Notes under the pieces: model-generated | Told to the model about the DNA's origin: nothing | What the model saw: the letters and a program-made list of their open reading frames with translations, nothing else | The model's database searches: none | Translations under genes and position numbers: made by a program | Part shown: positions 1 to 7,099 of the stretch, one piece after another | Position numbering within the stretch: the first letter of the stretch is position 1 | How the letters are laid out: the number at the start of each line of letters is the position of its first letter | Assembly (NCBI GenBank): GCA_944385365.1 | Contig: CALWWW010000022.1 | Span: 1-39,784, forward strand | Direction: 5' to 3' | DNA length: 39,784 nucleotides | From: an uncultured Oscillospiraceae bacterium | Lineage (GTDB): Bacteria; Bacillota; Clostridia; Oscillospirales; Oscillospiraceae

Positions 1-37
1 TCTGTGGTTTCTGCTCACATTCTTGACGGAAAGGATG

Positions 38-136
38 TCTGCTATTCGCTTTTACACAAAATTTTCGGCGGTCTCGGCAAAGGGGCTTTTGTCGCAGATG
101 TTGTCCTTGCCGGAAGATTGGGACTACTCAAAATTA
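38..136 (+). pseudogene. Remnant of a mobile-element replication initiator (N-terminal fragment)
   Basis: An open frame here encodes the peptide SAKGLLSQMLSLPEDWDYS. It matches the well-conserved start of the HTH replication-initiator / replisome-organizer proteins found on Clostridia conjugative and integrative elements, where 'KGLLSQMLSLPEDWDY' precedes the winged-helix region. The similarity stops right after DWDYS; the frame then runs into the repeat array that begins near 151 and ends in a stop. Nothing resembling the rest of the protein follows. I read it as a broken relic of an integrated element cut by the repeat-bearing sequence. The family assignment is from memory of the motif. Confidence 0.55.
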
Positions 137-150
137 GTGCAAAAGGGCTT

Positions 151-372
151 TGGGCACCGATGTGAGCACTTGGCCCCTATTGGCACCGATGCGAGCGTTT
201 GGCCTCCGGGGGACCGATGTGAGCATTAGGCCCCCAGGGCACTCACTCTTGCAAAAGGCCCTCATCTTTCCGGGTACTCAAAAGGTGAGCATTTGGTACT
301 TGGGAAAAACATTGCTCACGACATGAAATCTGGTGCTGAAGGTGCTCACTTTTTTGGGGCCCTTTTGCTCAC
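151..372. repeat. Array of GTGAGCA repeats in opposed orientation, resembling IS21-family ends
   Basis: The heptamer GTGAGCA lies on the plus strand at 162-168, 219-225 and 285-291, with a near copy GCGAGCG at 191-197. Its complement TGCTCAC lies at 313-319, 343-349 and 366-372. The left copies sit in a longer unit of the form CACCGATGTGAGCAYTTGGCC. Arrays of about 20-bp units at both ends, pointing inward, are typical transposase-binding ends of IS21-family elements. No istA or istB coding sequence lies between the arms, so this would be an internally deleted copy or a non-autonomous derivative. The IS assignment is inference. Confidence 0.4.
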
Positions 373-460
373 ATTTTCGTTTGACAAACACAAGTCTGCA
401 CTCTGCCATGTTGCTCCTATATAGATCCATGAAATATCTAATTTGAAATGAACTTGATCG

Positions 461-1276
461 TCATTGCCAGTTGCGCTTCAAGACCTCACTTTTCAAGAAC
501 AACGTATTTTTGTCGCTCGTCTTAATAGGATGCAGCTTCCCCCGCTTTGTCAGATCCATAATGTTTTGTCGTGAACAGCTGAGGAGCTCTGCAGCCTCAG
601 CAGCGTTGATGACTCGGTGAATGACAAAGTTCTTGAAATCTGCGGCACGAAGAGGAACGTCAACCCCCATCTGATATAGTTCTGTGTCGGAGATAAAACG
701 GTCATCATCCCAATAGACGCCATAACCACCAGTCTGAAGGCGGGCAAGTTCAAAGAATTCCGGCTTGCTCAGAAAGATGCTGAATGCTCTCTTCGTCTGA
801 AAATAGCTGGCCAAACTGCACTTCTTGGTACTGCCATCTCGAAAGAAAACCAGGAGCGCCAAATTTTCAAGAGGGACGATATCCTCAATGCGCTTCTCAA
901 AGCGGCGCCGAATTCCCTTTGGCAGTTTTCCCTCGTCAATCGGTGCCAGATAGTAATTGTCCTGGGCACAGCGGCCCATGGTCAACATGAGCAAGTCAAA
1001 CTCGTCATATTGGCTCAGGTGATTATCCCGCAGCACCATGCCGATGTTTTGGCGATCCTGCGGCACAATACGCTGCTGCACCCATACTTTGCTCCAGTAG
1101 GAGTTGACTGTCCGCTCGCCGCGCTTGATAAAAGACGAAAGCAGCAGCGGTGTCTCCCAGGGATCCGCATCCTCCGGCAACTCGATATAAAACCTCTTTT
1201 CTGTCTCATAGTAGAGGAGATAGCCCAAATCATTTGCCTCGGGACAGCACTCATCTCGTATGGCAAAAATCTTCAT
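461..1276 (-). CDS. HTH protein with DUF2442-like middle domain, partner of the HipA-like kinase
   Basis: The protein is about 271 residues. Its middle part (about 145-205) contains FRDGSTKKCSLASYF, then KPEFFELARL and YGVYWDDDRFISDTELYQMG, a good match to the DUF2442 pattern. The C-terminal 50 residues (INAAEAAELLSCSRQNIMDL...KSEVLKR) look like an excisionase/MerR-type helix-turn-helix. The first 140 residues are not recognised. It overlaps the 3' end of the HipA-like kinase gene upstream by about 26 nt, so the two are probably translated together. I chose ATG 1276 because GGTGG lies 7 nt before it; GTG 1282 is possible. DUF2442/HTH proteins next to HipA-like kinases act as DNA-binding antitoxins in many predicted modules, so that is its likely role. 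Confidence 0.7.
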   Translation of the reverse strand: MKIFAIRDECCPEANDLGYLLYYETEKRFYIELPEDADPWETPLLLSSFIKRGERTVNSYWSKVWVQQRIVPQDRQNIGMVLRDNHLSQYDEFDLLMLTMGRCAQDNYYLAPIDEGKLPKGIRRRFEKRIEDIVPLENLALLVFFRDGSTKKCSLASYFQTKRAFSIFLSKPEFFELARLQTGGYGVYWDDDRFISDTELYQMGVDVPLRAADFKNFVIHRVINAAEAAELLSCSRQNIMDLTKRGKLHPIKTSDKNTLFLKSEVLKRNWQ

Positions 1277-2075
1277 AGGCACACCACCGTTTCCATATCA
1301 TATCCCATATCTTATCCTGGAGGTACTGCGGAATGATGCCGTCCAGGCCCTCCATAATATTCTCTCGGTCAACTTCTTTCAATACGTTCAGTTTTGGCTC
1401 CTGACCCTTGGGAATCAGCTTGAGATTTTCCCAGGTCGAACGCGAGCCAATAAAGGTATTAGTCCGCTTGTCATCCATAACATCAAAATTGCAAACAGAT
1501 TTTTCAGAATCGCAGTTGAAGAGCAGAGACAGCCCGTGATCAAAGAGCGGCGCAAGGCGCAGCGTCTTTTTGCGGCTGTTCCGAAGCACTTCAATGTTGG
1601 CGCCATGACGATCCCGGTTGAGGATCAAATAATCCACCACAAACATCTGGTAAAGATACTCTTCCCATCCATTTCGAATACAGAAATCAAAAGGTGACTC
1701 TCCATCCTTGTGTTCAACCTGATAGTATGCATCCAAAGCGATTTTGCTCTCACCCTGCTGTTTGAAATCCTCAGAGGCATTCAAATGTACTGTGTATAGT
1801 TTCTCGTTGATCATAACATCCGCATGGATCAGTTGATAATGCAGATGTTCAATCCCCAATACATTCAATAAGCGATCCACGATCAGCTCGTTGACGCACT
1901 CATGACCGATTACGCCGCGTGTCTGATCAAAATTGGAGAGTTTGTAATATAATTTCTTCCCTCCCAGTTGAGAAGTAGCTTTTAAAAAAGAGCCGGCTGT
2001 TCCAGAAGAATGCCGAATTTTAGACCAGGACAGATACGTAAGATCCTGCTTTATGTTCATGAGATTATCAGACAT
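1251..2075 (-). CDS. HipA-like (CtkA-type) serine/threonine kinase, probable toxin
   Basis: This 274-residue protein has the core of the HipA/CtkA kinase fold. SSGTAGSFLK (about 23-32) fits the glycine-rich loop and YYKLSN (43-48) carries a candidate ATP-binding Lys45. HECVNELIVDRLLNVLGI (58-75) is the usual helix, DYLILNRDRHGANIEVL (148-164) is the catalytic loop, and APLFDHGLSLL (175-185) carries the metal-binding Asp179. It is shorter than classical HipA (about 440) and lacks the N-terminal HipA domain. The start at 2075 is preceded by GGAGGTG with good spacing. HipA-family kinases phosphorylate tRNA synthetases or other targets and arrest growth; the target here is unknown. It is followed by, and overlaps, the HTH/DUF2442 gene. 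Confidence 0.75.
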   Translation of the reverse strand: MSDNLMNIKQDLTYLSWSKIRHSSGTAGSFLKATSQLGGKKLYYKLSNFDQTRGVIGHECVNELIVDRLLNVLGIEHLHYQLIHADVMINEKLYTVHLNASEDFKQQGESKIALDAYYQVEHKDGESPFDFCIRNGWEEYLYQMFVVDYLILNRDRHGANIEVLRNSRKKTLRLAPLFDHGLSLLFNCDSEKSVCNFDVMDDKRTNTFIGSRSTWENLKLIPKGQEPKLNVLKEVDRENIMEGLDGIIPQYLQDKIWDMIWKRWCAYEDFCHTR

Positions 2076-2094
2076 GAAAGGCACCTCCAAACCA

Positions 2095-2125
2095 AACGTA
2101 CCACAAAACTTGTCATACGTCAAGT
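2095..2125 (-). promoter_or_regulatory. Promoter of the kinase/HTH pair with an inverted repeat
   Basis: Read on the minus strand, TTGACG (2123-2118) and TACGTT (2100-2095) are separated by exactly 17 nt, a good vegetative-type promoter 20 nt upstream of the kinase start. The inverted repeat ACTTG-N8-CAAGT (2108-2125) overlaps the -35 box and the spacer. It is a plausible operator for the HTH protein encoded in the same operon, which would make the module self-repressing. Confidence 0.5.
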
Positions 2126-2196
2126 ATTTTGCAGCATAGAGCGTGATCGACCGGTTTGATTCTCCATATCAAATGTGTGCCCTTCTTTCCAAAAAC

Positions 2197-2242
2197 AAAA
2201 CCCGGCGGAGCAAAGTTCACCTTGCTCCGCCGGGTTTTATTT
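2197..2242. terminator. Bidirectional rho-independent terminator
   Basis: A perfect 13-bp stem (2201-2213 with 2222-2234, CCCGGCGGAGCAA) with an 8-nt loop is flanked by an A-run on the left and a T-run on the right. It can terminate the sensor-kinase gene arriving on the minus strand as well as plus-strand transcripts. Confidence 0.85.
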
Positions 2243-2274
2243 TAGAAACCGCGAATTTCATTGTGAAAAGGCAC

Positions 2275-3558
2275 TTACAAAACAATCCGCAGCCGGAAAG
2301 TTCCATCAGTCAAGTCAAACTGGCACACGGCATCGTGCTTGCGGCAGAAGGCGACAATAGATCGCACGCCCATACCATGACCCTCCTGCTGTGCCATGGG
2401 AAGCCCCTGGTCGTCAAAACGCACCGCTTCATTGCAGGGATTGAGGATCTCCACCATCAGAGACGGTGTTCCGACGGCCCGGCAGCAGATCTTCCGCTGC
2501 TCCCGGGGCAACGTCAGGTTGGCATGGATGGCGTTTTCCAAAGTGTTGGCCAGCACCACCGCCAGCTCCCCCTCATTGACCGGCAGCTCGTCGGGCAGAG
2601 CGATTCCGGCATCCACGGAGATCCCCTCGTTTCCCGCCTGGTCAAAATAGGTGGAAAACACCGCATCCAGCACCGGTGGGCGGCACCAGCGGATTGCCTT
2701 TCGCTCATCCAGCCGCTCCTGCGCGGCGTCCAGAAAGTCCAGCGCCGCTTCCCGGTCGCCCCGGGCCACCAGCTCTGCCACGGCCTGGAGCCGGTGCCGG
2801 AGATCGTGGCGCTCCGTGCGGATGGCGTCCTCCGCCGCTTTTACCGCTTCCATGCGGCCTTGCAGGGCTGAAAGCTGAAAGGCGGAAAGCTGCGCCTCAT
2901 GAAGCGCGCTGTTTTCTTTCTGCACCCGTTCAAAAAAGAGATACATCAGATAGTAGGCTCCGCTGCATACAATCAGCAGCCCGTAAATCAGCACGATTAC
3001 GGCAGCAGAATGCGCCGAACGGTTGATGGCATACAGCACAATCAGGAAGCTGGCGAACGGAATCAGGCAGAGGAATCCCCAGCTGCGGTTGAGCTGGTGC
3101 AACATTTGCCGATAGGTAACGCTGAATCGCCGCAGAATAAAAAACATCAGAGAGAAAGAAGCAATACGCACAGCGAGGGAATAGTACTCGCTATTCGGAT
3201 AATCCCGCAAAAACAACTCTGCCAGCATGGAGTTGGCCGTGCCGATGCAGCCGACAAACAGGCCGGTAACAACGCTGAAAACTGCGCGAAAATCCCGATG
3301 CCGGGAACACCAGAGCGTGATGACAATGTACGGGAGTGTCACAGTAACGACGCCGACACGCTGATACAGGTTCCAGAAATTCAGGAAGAGCAGCGCAAGG
3401 CAATTGGCGCCGACAACCAGCGCCACCGCAGCAATCCATCGCTTCCGCCATGTGGTAACCGGTTTGCGGAAATCGATCAAAAGCATCACAAAGCTGCCCA
3501 AAAAAGCTTGTGAAACCACCAAGAACAACGCGTGATAGAAATCCAGTTTCAAGATCAT
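2275..3558 (-). CDS. GHKL-family sensor histidine kinase (AgrC-like), copy 1
   Basis: A 427-residue protein with about six hydrophobic segments in the first 215 residues, then a coiled linker and a GHKL kinase core. The phospho-acceptor box is ERHDLRHRLQAVAELV, the N-box is ANTLENAIHANL, and the G-box is EGHGMGVRSI. This is the architecture of AgrC-type peptide-sensing kinases that work with LytTR regulators. The core is nearly the same as in the three other kinases of this window (5750, 25433, 26984), while the membrane parts differ more, so the inputs may differ. It follows the damaged regulator gene by 21 nt. TGAGGA directly abuts the ATG, so an in-frame TTG two codons later may be the true start. 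No agrB/agrD-like gene is visible. Its own regulator appears broken, so it may signal to the intact regulator at 4734. Confidence 0.85.
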   Translation of the reverse strand: MILKLDFYHALFLVVSQAFLGSFVMLLIDFRKPVTTWRKRWIAAVALVVGANCLALLFLNFWNLYQRVGVVTVTLPYIVITLWCSRHRDFRAVFSVVTGLFVGCIGTANSMLAELFLRDYPNSEYYSLAVRIASFSLMFFILRRFSVTYRQMLHQLNRSWGFLCLIPFASFLIVLYAINRSAHSAAVIVLIYGLLIVCSGAYYLMYLFFERVQKENSALHEAQLSAFQLSALQGRMEAVKAAEDAIRTERHDLRHRLQAVAELVARGDREAALDFLDAAQERLDERKAIRWCRPPVLDAVFSTYFDQAGNEGISVDAGIALPDELPVNEGELAVVLANTLENAIHANLTLPREQRKICCRAVGTPSLMVEILNPCNEAVRFDDQGLPMAQQEGHGMGVRSIVAFCRKHDAVCQFDLTDGTFRLRIVL

Positions 3559-3579
3559 TCCTCATTCAGTCAGCGGCTG

Positions 3580-4227
3580 TTATCCTTCATGGGTTTGCGC
3601 CAGCCAGTAATTGCCCCAGGCTTTTTTAAAATCTGCCGCCGCCGCTCGGGGCAACGGCACGGTCTGGCCGCTATCCAGCATGGCATTCTGGCCCTGTACC
3701 CTGGTCACGTGCTGGAAGTTCAGCACGAAGCTGGCACCGCACAGGTAAAAGCGCTGGTCAGCCAGCAACGGCGCCACCATCTCCCGGAAGGGCGTGCGGA
3801 TACTCTGAGAATCCACAGTGCCATCCGTACAGTGATAGCGGATGCACCGTCCAACCCGTTCCACATACCGGATCCGCTCCATGAGAATTTGGCGGAGCCC
3901 GTCTCCCGTAGCCACCACAACGCTCTCGCTCCGACGGCGCTTCAGCTTCTCCACGGCGCCGTCCAGTGCCTGAAAAAGCCTTCCCTCTTCCACCGGCTTG
4001 AGAAGGTAAAAGAAGGCCCGGACCTCATAGCTGTCGGCGGCGAAGTTGTTGGAAGTCGTCAGGTATGCCCAATCGCCGGTTCCCGTCAAAACCATAAGGA
4101 AAGACGGAGCGTTCATTTTATCGGTGTCAATTTTCGCTTCCATTGATTTCAGGCTTTTTGCACCTTCCTCAATGAGTGTATCGCCGCCGGGCATAATTTC
4201 AATCAGGCCGTATTGTCCGTTTCTCAA
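3580..4227 (-). pseudogene. LytTR response regulator lacking its receiver, fused to a DUF4143-ATPase tail
   Basis: The open frame joins two unrelated parts. From about 4066 down to 3580 it matches the regulator at 4734: the receiver end (NNFAADSYEVRAF, LLKPVEE) and the complete LytTR DNA-binding domain (ERIRYVERVGRCIRYHCTDG ... FKKAWGNYWL). The first ~54 residues (NGQYGLIEIMPGGDTLIEEG, KIDTDKMNAPSFLMVLTGTGDWAY) are instead the C-terminal end of a DUF4143 ATPase. The acidic pocket and phospho-acceptor Asp of the receiver are gone, and the first codon is a TTG with no convincing ribosome site. It is probably a dead gene made by deletion or recombination; a constitutive DNA-binding fragment cannot be excluded. 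Confidence 0.75.
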
Positions 4228-4457
4228 ATGAACAACCGCATCGCATTCCTGCCGCCTTTGTCCCGGCAGTGGTAAGATGAAACTGTTTCTTCGTTGTTCT
4301 GCGTTTCATCATTTGCCGCAATATCCTGTGCAAGTACTGTATTGGGAACTTGGCTGCCTTGATTTCTTGCACAGGAGCGCATCAGCCTGCGGACTCTTTC
4401 AGGATTCTTTTGTACATTATCCGCCCGGTTATTATACGCCATTATTATGAATTGCAC
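4068..4457 (-). pseudogene. Remnant of a DUF4143 AAA ATPase
   Basis: On the minus strand one frame reads AYNNRADNVQKNPERVRRLM, RSCARNQGSQVPNTVLAQDI, AANDETQNNEETVSSY, characteristic of the middle of DUF4143 ATP-binding proteins. It then jumps directly to HCRDKGG, which in the intact family lies roughly 100 residues further on. After a one-base frame change it continues as QECDAVVHLRNGQYGLIEI, the family C-terminus. So the gene has lost its 5' half (Walker motifs), has an internal deletion and carries a frameshift. Its 3' end is fused in frame to the regulator fragment. Family recognition is from motif memory. Confidence 0.7.
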
Positions 4458-4583
4458 AACTTTTTCCGACGATTGGCCTCAAATAAATCCGGCAATTAGA
4501 AGCCCCCTGTCATACCACCAAGGTCGAACGCAATTCGTTCACCCAACATGACGTACAGAAAGGGCAGGAGAAATCGCAAACAG

Positions 4584-4634
4584 GCAAAAAATATGCTGGA
4601 CATGGTTGATTTCAACCACGTCCAGCATATTTCA
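4584..4634 (-). terminator. Rho-independent terminator of the LytTR regulator
   Basis: Stem of 13 bp (4589-4601 with 4620-4632) extended by an inner 7-bp stem (4603-4609 with 4612-4618). On the minus strand it is followed by a run of six T. It lies about 100 nt after the stop of the regulator gene that ends at 4734. Confidence 0.7.
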
Positions 4635-4733
4635 TTTACACAATCCCGCCAGGCGGATGCCGCAAGCGCAATTTTGAGCAAATCACATTCTTACAAACAC
4701 CCGTCTGGGGCACCGAAGCGCGTTTTCCTCTCT

Positions 4734-5495
4734 CTATCGCCAATTTTTCATCGAGTCATGCAAGTCCAGCCAGTAGCTGCCCCAGGCTTTTTTGAAATCC
4801 GATGCCGCAGCTCTGGGAAGCGTTACCGTCTGATCGTTGTCCAGCGCGACAGTCTGACCGTTCACACCGGTTACATACTGAAAATTCAACACAAAGCTGG
4901 CGCCGCACAGGCAAAAGCGCCTGTCGTCCAGCAGCGGTGCAACCGCCTCCCGAAACGTCACCCGAATGCTCCTGGAATCCACTGTGCCGTCGGTACAATA
5001 ATAGCGGATCACCCGCCCAACCCGCTCGGCGTAGCGGATCTGTTCCAGTGGAATGCGCTGGGGTCCCTGAACCGTGTATACCACTGTGGAGCAATTCTGC
5101 TGCCGGCGCAGCTTCTCCGCCGCCTCATCCAGCACCCGGAAAAGTTTCGTTTCCTCCACCGGCTTGAGCAGGTAAGAAAGCGCCCGGACGTCATAGCTGT
5201 CCGCCGCAAAGTCATTGGAATTGGTGAGATAGACAATCTCGCCCCTGTCGCCCCGTGCCCGCAGCCGCCGTCCGGTTTCAATACCGTTGAGCTCCGGCAT
5301 GAGAATATCCAGCAGGTAGATGTCAAATCCTCCTTGTTGTGCCGCCAGTTCCAGCAGAGTTTGACCGTCAAAACAGGCCCAGACCTTACCATCCAGTGCG
5401 GTATGCATCTGAAAATAGGATAGCATCAGGGTTCTGGTTCTCTCGCAAGATGCCGCATCGTCATCACATACAACAACTTTCAGAATACGAATCAC
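4734..5495 (-). CDS. LytTR-family response regulator (intact)
   Basis: About 253 residues. An N-terminal receiver shows the acidic pocket (VVVCDDD), the phospho-acceptor Asp in YLLDILMPELNG, the switch Thr in YLTNSND and the conserved Lys in LLKPVEE. A C-terminal LytTR domain follows (IRYAERVGRVIRYYCTDG ... FVLNFQYVTGVNG ... FKKAWGSYWL). LytTR regulators bind pairs of direct repeats two helical turns apart, and such repeats occur in this window. I start it at GTG 5495, which gives MIRILKVVVCDDD; an upstream in-frame TTG at 5537 lies inside a candidate operator. It is divergent from the kinase at 5750, its likely partner. It is the only complete response regulator seen, against four kinases. 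Confidence 0.9.
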   Translation of the reverse strand: MIRILKVVVCDDDAASCERTRTLMLSYFQMHTALDGKVWACFDGQTLLELAAQQGGFDIYLLDILMPELNGIETGRRLRARGDRGEIVYLTNSNDFAADSYDVRALSYLLKPVEETKLFRVLDEAAEKLRRQQNCSTVVYTVQGPQRIPLEQIRYAERVGRVIRYYCTDGTVDSRSIRVTFREAVAPLLDDRRFCLCGASFVLNFQYVTGVNGQTVALDNDQTVTLPRAAASDFKKAWGSYWLDLHDSMKNWR

Positions 5496-5516
5496 CAGCT
5501 CTCGTGCAAATGTCAA

Positions 5517-5547
5517 TTTCTGCGCAAAAGTAGGCAAATTTTACGCA
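5517..5547 (-). promoter_or_regulatory. Candidate LytTR operator before the regulator gene
   Basis: On the minus strand TGCGTAAAAT (5547-5538) and TGCGCAGAAA (5526-5517) form a direct repeat with a 21-nt period, two helical turns. Because TGCGCA is self-complementary the pair also reads well on the other strand. It ends about 22 nt before the proposed GTG start, so it may lie in the leader and serve autoregulation. Confidence 0.5.
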
Positions 5548-5659
5548 GCAACTTCCAATATGACAGTTTGCCCATACAATGAAAGTACTGTCTATTTCAG
5601 GAACTTTCTGTGTCTTCTTTTCCACATTGTATCAGGTTTTCCAATCGTTACGCGGTGCC

Positions 5660-5719
5660 TGTGTGAAATCGGCAGTATTTTGCGCAAAATTTGTATTCCA
5701 TTCGAAAAAGGCCTTAAAA
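5660..5719 (+). promoter_or_regulatory. Candidate LytTR operator and promoter of sensor kinase 2
   Basis: TGTGTGAAAT (5660-5669) and TGCGCAAAAT (5681-5690) repeat with a 21-nt period. Immediately after them a promoter-like TTGTAT (5691-5696), a 17-nt spacer and TTAAAA (5714-5719) are seen. An activator site abutting a weak -35 box is the layout known for AgrA-type regulators. The kinase start lies 30 nt downstream. Confidence 0.5.
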
Positions 5720-5749
5720 CGCTTGCCAAGATGGGGGGGGATTTTTCGC

Positions 5750-7027
5750 ATGACACCCGTTCTGTTTTACACATTACGCACATTTCTCATCACCATAATG
5801 ACAGTTGGAATGATGGCAAGCCTGACCGAATTTCGCTTCAGCCGTCGGAAACTGCTGTGCATCCTGGCCATATTCAGCATCTGGGTCATCGTTTCCAGCC
5901 TGGTCCTGTTGTGGATCGGCGGAGAACTGCTGCTGCTCCGGCTGTTTTATTTCACCATTTCCATCCCGTCTACCATTCTGACCTACTGGGCCGCCAACGA
6001 CTCTCCCGCCCAGGCCGTATTCAACTATATGACGCAGATTATGGTGTCTGCTCTCTCAGCTTCCCTTATTCGCTGGCTGACCGAATCTCTTGGTCTTTCC
6101 CTGGCGGTAAACGTCCTTCTGATGTGCGTATTCTACGGAACAGCAATCTATTTGGAATACCGCTTTCTGCGACGTCCTTTTCGCATGCTCATTCAGGTCA
6201 TGCCCAGCCGCTGGGGCGTACTGACCATGATTCCCTGTGTGTTCTGCCTCTTCTTGATTTTCCTTTCCGCCTGGCCGAACAGTTATCTGGAAAACACAGC
6301 CCAGCGTCTCTATGTCTACGCAGCCATCATTCCTCTGACCGTTGTGTATCTTTCCGTATTCAAAAGCCTGCTGGCCCAGTACCGGAGCCAAACGGAACGG
6401 CACGATGCTGCGCTGCTGACGGTGCAGGTTTCTGCTCTTAACGAGAAGCTGCTGCGGGTAAAAGAGTTGGAAGAAGATCTGAGTATCCAGCGGCACGACC
6501 TGCGTCATCAGTTCCAGACGGTGACGGAGCTGGTGGCCCGGGGCGATCAGAATTCAGCATTGGCGTTTCTGGATGCCGCCCAAAAGCGGCTGGACGAGCG
6601 GAAGGAAATCCTCTGCTGTCCGCATCCGGTGCTGGACGCGGTTTTCTCCTTCTACTTCGATCAGGCCCGGCGGCAGAACGTCCGAATCGAGGCGAAGATT
6701 TCTCTGCCAGATAAGCTTCCGGTGAACGAGAGCGAACTGGCCGTGGTGCTGGCAAACGCTTTGGAAAATGCCCTCCACGCCAATTTGAAGCTGCCGGTGG
6801 AGCAGCGGGTGATATACTGCCGTGCTGTCGGGTCCCCCTCTCTGATGTTTGAACTTTCCAACCCCTGCTGTGAGCCCGTCGTCTTTGACGGCCAGGGTTT
6901 GCCGGTGGCCCAGAGCCAGGGCCACGGTCTGGGGGTACAATCCATCGCCGCCTTTTGCAAAAAGAACGGCGCCGTGTGCCGGTTTGAGCTGGCCGACGGC
7001 ACCTTCCTGCTGCAGCTGGTGCTGTAA
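5750..7027 (+). CDS. GHKL-family sensor histidine kinase (AgrC-like), copy 2
   Basis: A 425-residue kinase with about six membrane segments in the first 215 residues. Then come a helical linker (ALNEKLLRVKELEEDLS), the phospho-acceptor box QRHDLRHQFQTVTELV, the N-box ANALENALHANL and the G-box QGHGLGVQSI. I start at ATG 5750, which follows a run of eight G (5733-5740) that would serve as the ribosome site. The frame is open upstream to 5579, but that stretch overlaps the operator and promoter. It is divergent from the intact LytTR regulator, so the two form the most credible two-component pair here. Its core is more diverged from copies 1, 3 and 4 than they are from each other. Confidence 0.88.
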   Translation: MTPVLFYTLRTFLITIMTVGMMASLTEFRFSRRKLLCILAIFSIWVIVSSLVLLWIGGELLLLRLFYFTISIPSTILTYWAANDSPAQAVFNYMTQIMVSALSASLIRWLTESLGLSLAVNVLLMCVFYGTAIYLEYRFLRRPFRMLIQVMPSRWGVLTMIPCVFCLFLIFLSAWPNSYLENTAQRLYVYAAIIPLTVVYLSVFKSLLAQYRSQTERHDAALLTVQVSALNEKLLRVKELEEDLSIQRHDLRHQFQTVTELVARGDQNSALAFLDAAQKRLDERKEILCCPHPVLDAVFSFYFDQARRQNVRIEAKISLPDKLPVNESELAVVLANALENALHANLKLPVEQRVIYCRAVGSPSLMFELSNPCCEPVVFDGQGLPVAQSQGHGLGVQSIAAFCKKNGAVCRFELADGTFLLQLVL

Positions 7028-7032
7028 ACATT

Positions 7033-7083
7033 AAAAATTCGAGGCCGGGCAGTCCTTTTCAGCTGCCCGGCCTCAATTTTTCG
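7033..7083. terminator. Bidirectional terminator between kinase 2 and operon A
   Basis: Stem GAGGCCGGGCAG (7041-7052) with CTGCCCGGCCTC (7063-7074), 10-nt loop, flanked by AAAAATTC and AATTTTTCG. It serves both converging units. Confidence 0.85.
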
Positions 7084-7099
7084 AAATCCCCCGTTCCGG

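Noticed and set aside
151-372. CRISPR array as an explanation for the repeats
   Set aside because: The repeats are only 7 to about 20 bp, irregularly spaced and in both orientations, with no cas genes.
4496-4681. Minus-strand open frame after the regulator terminator
   Set aside because: It crosses the terminator hairpin and shows no recognisable protein motif.
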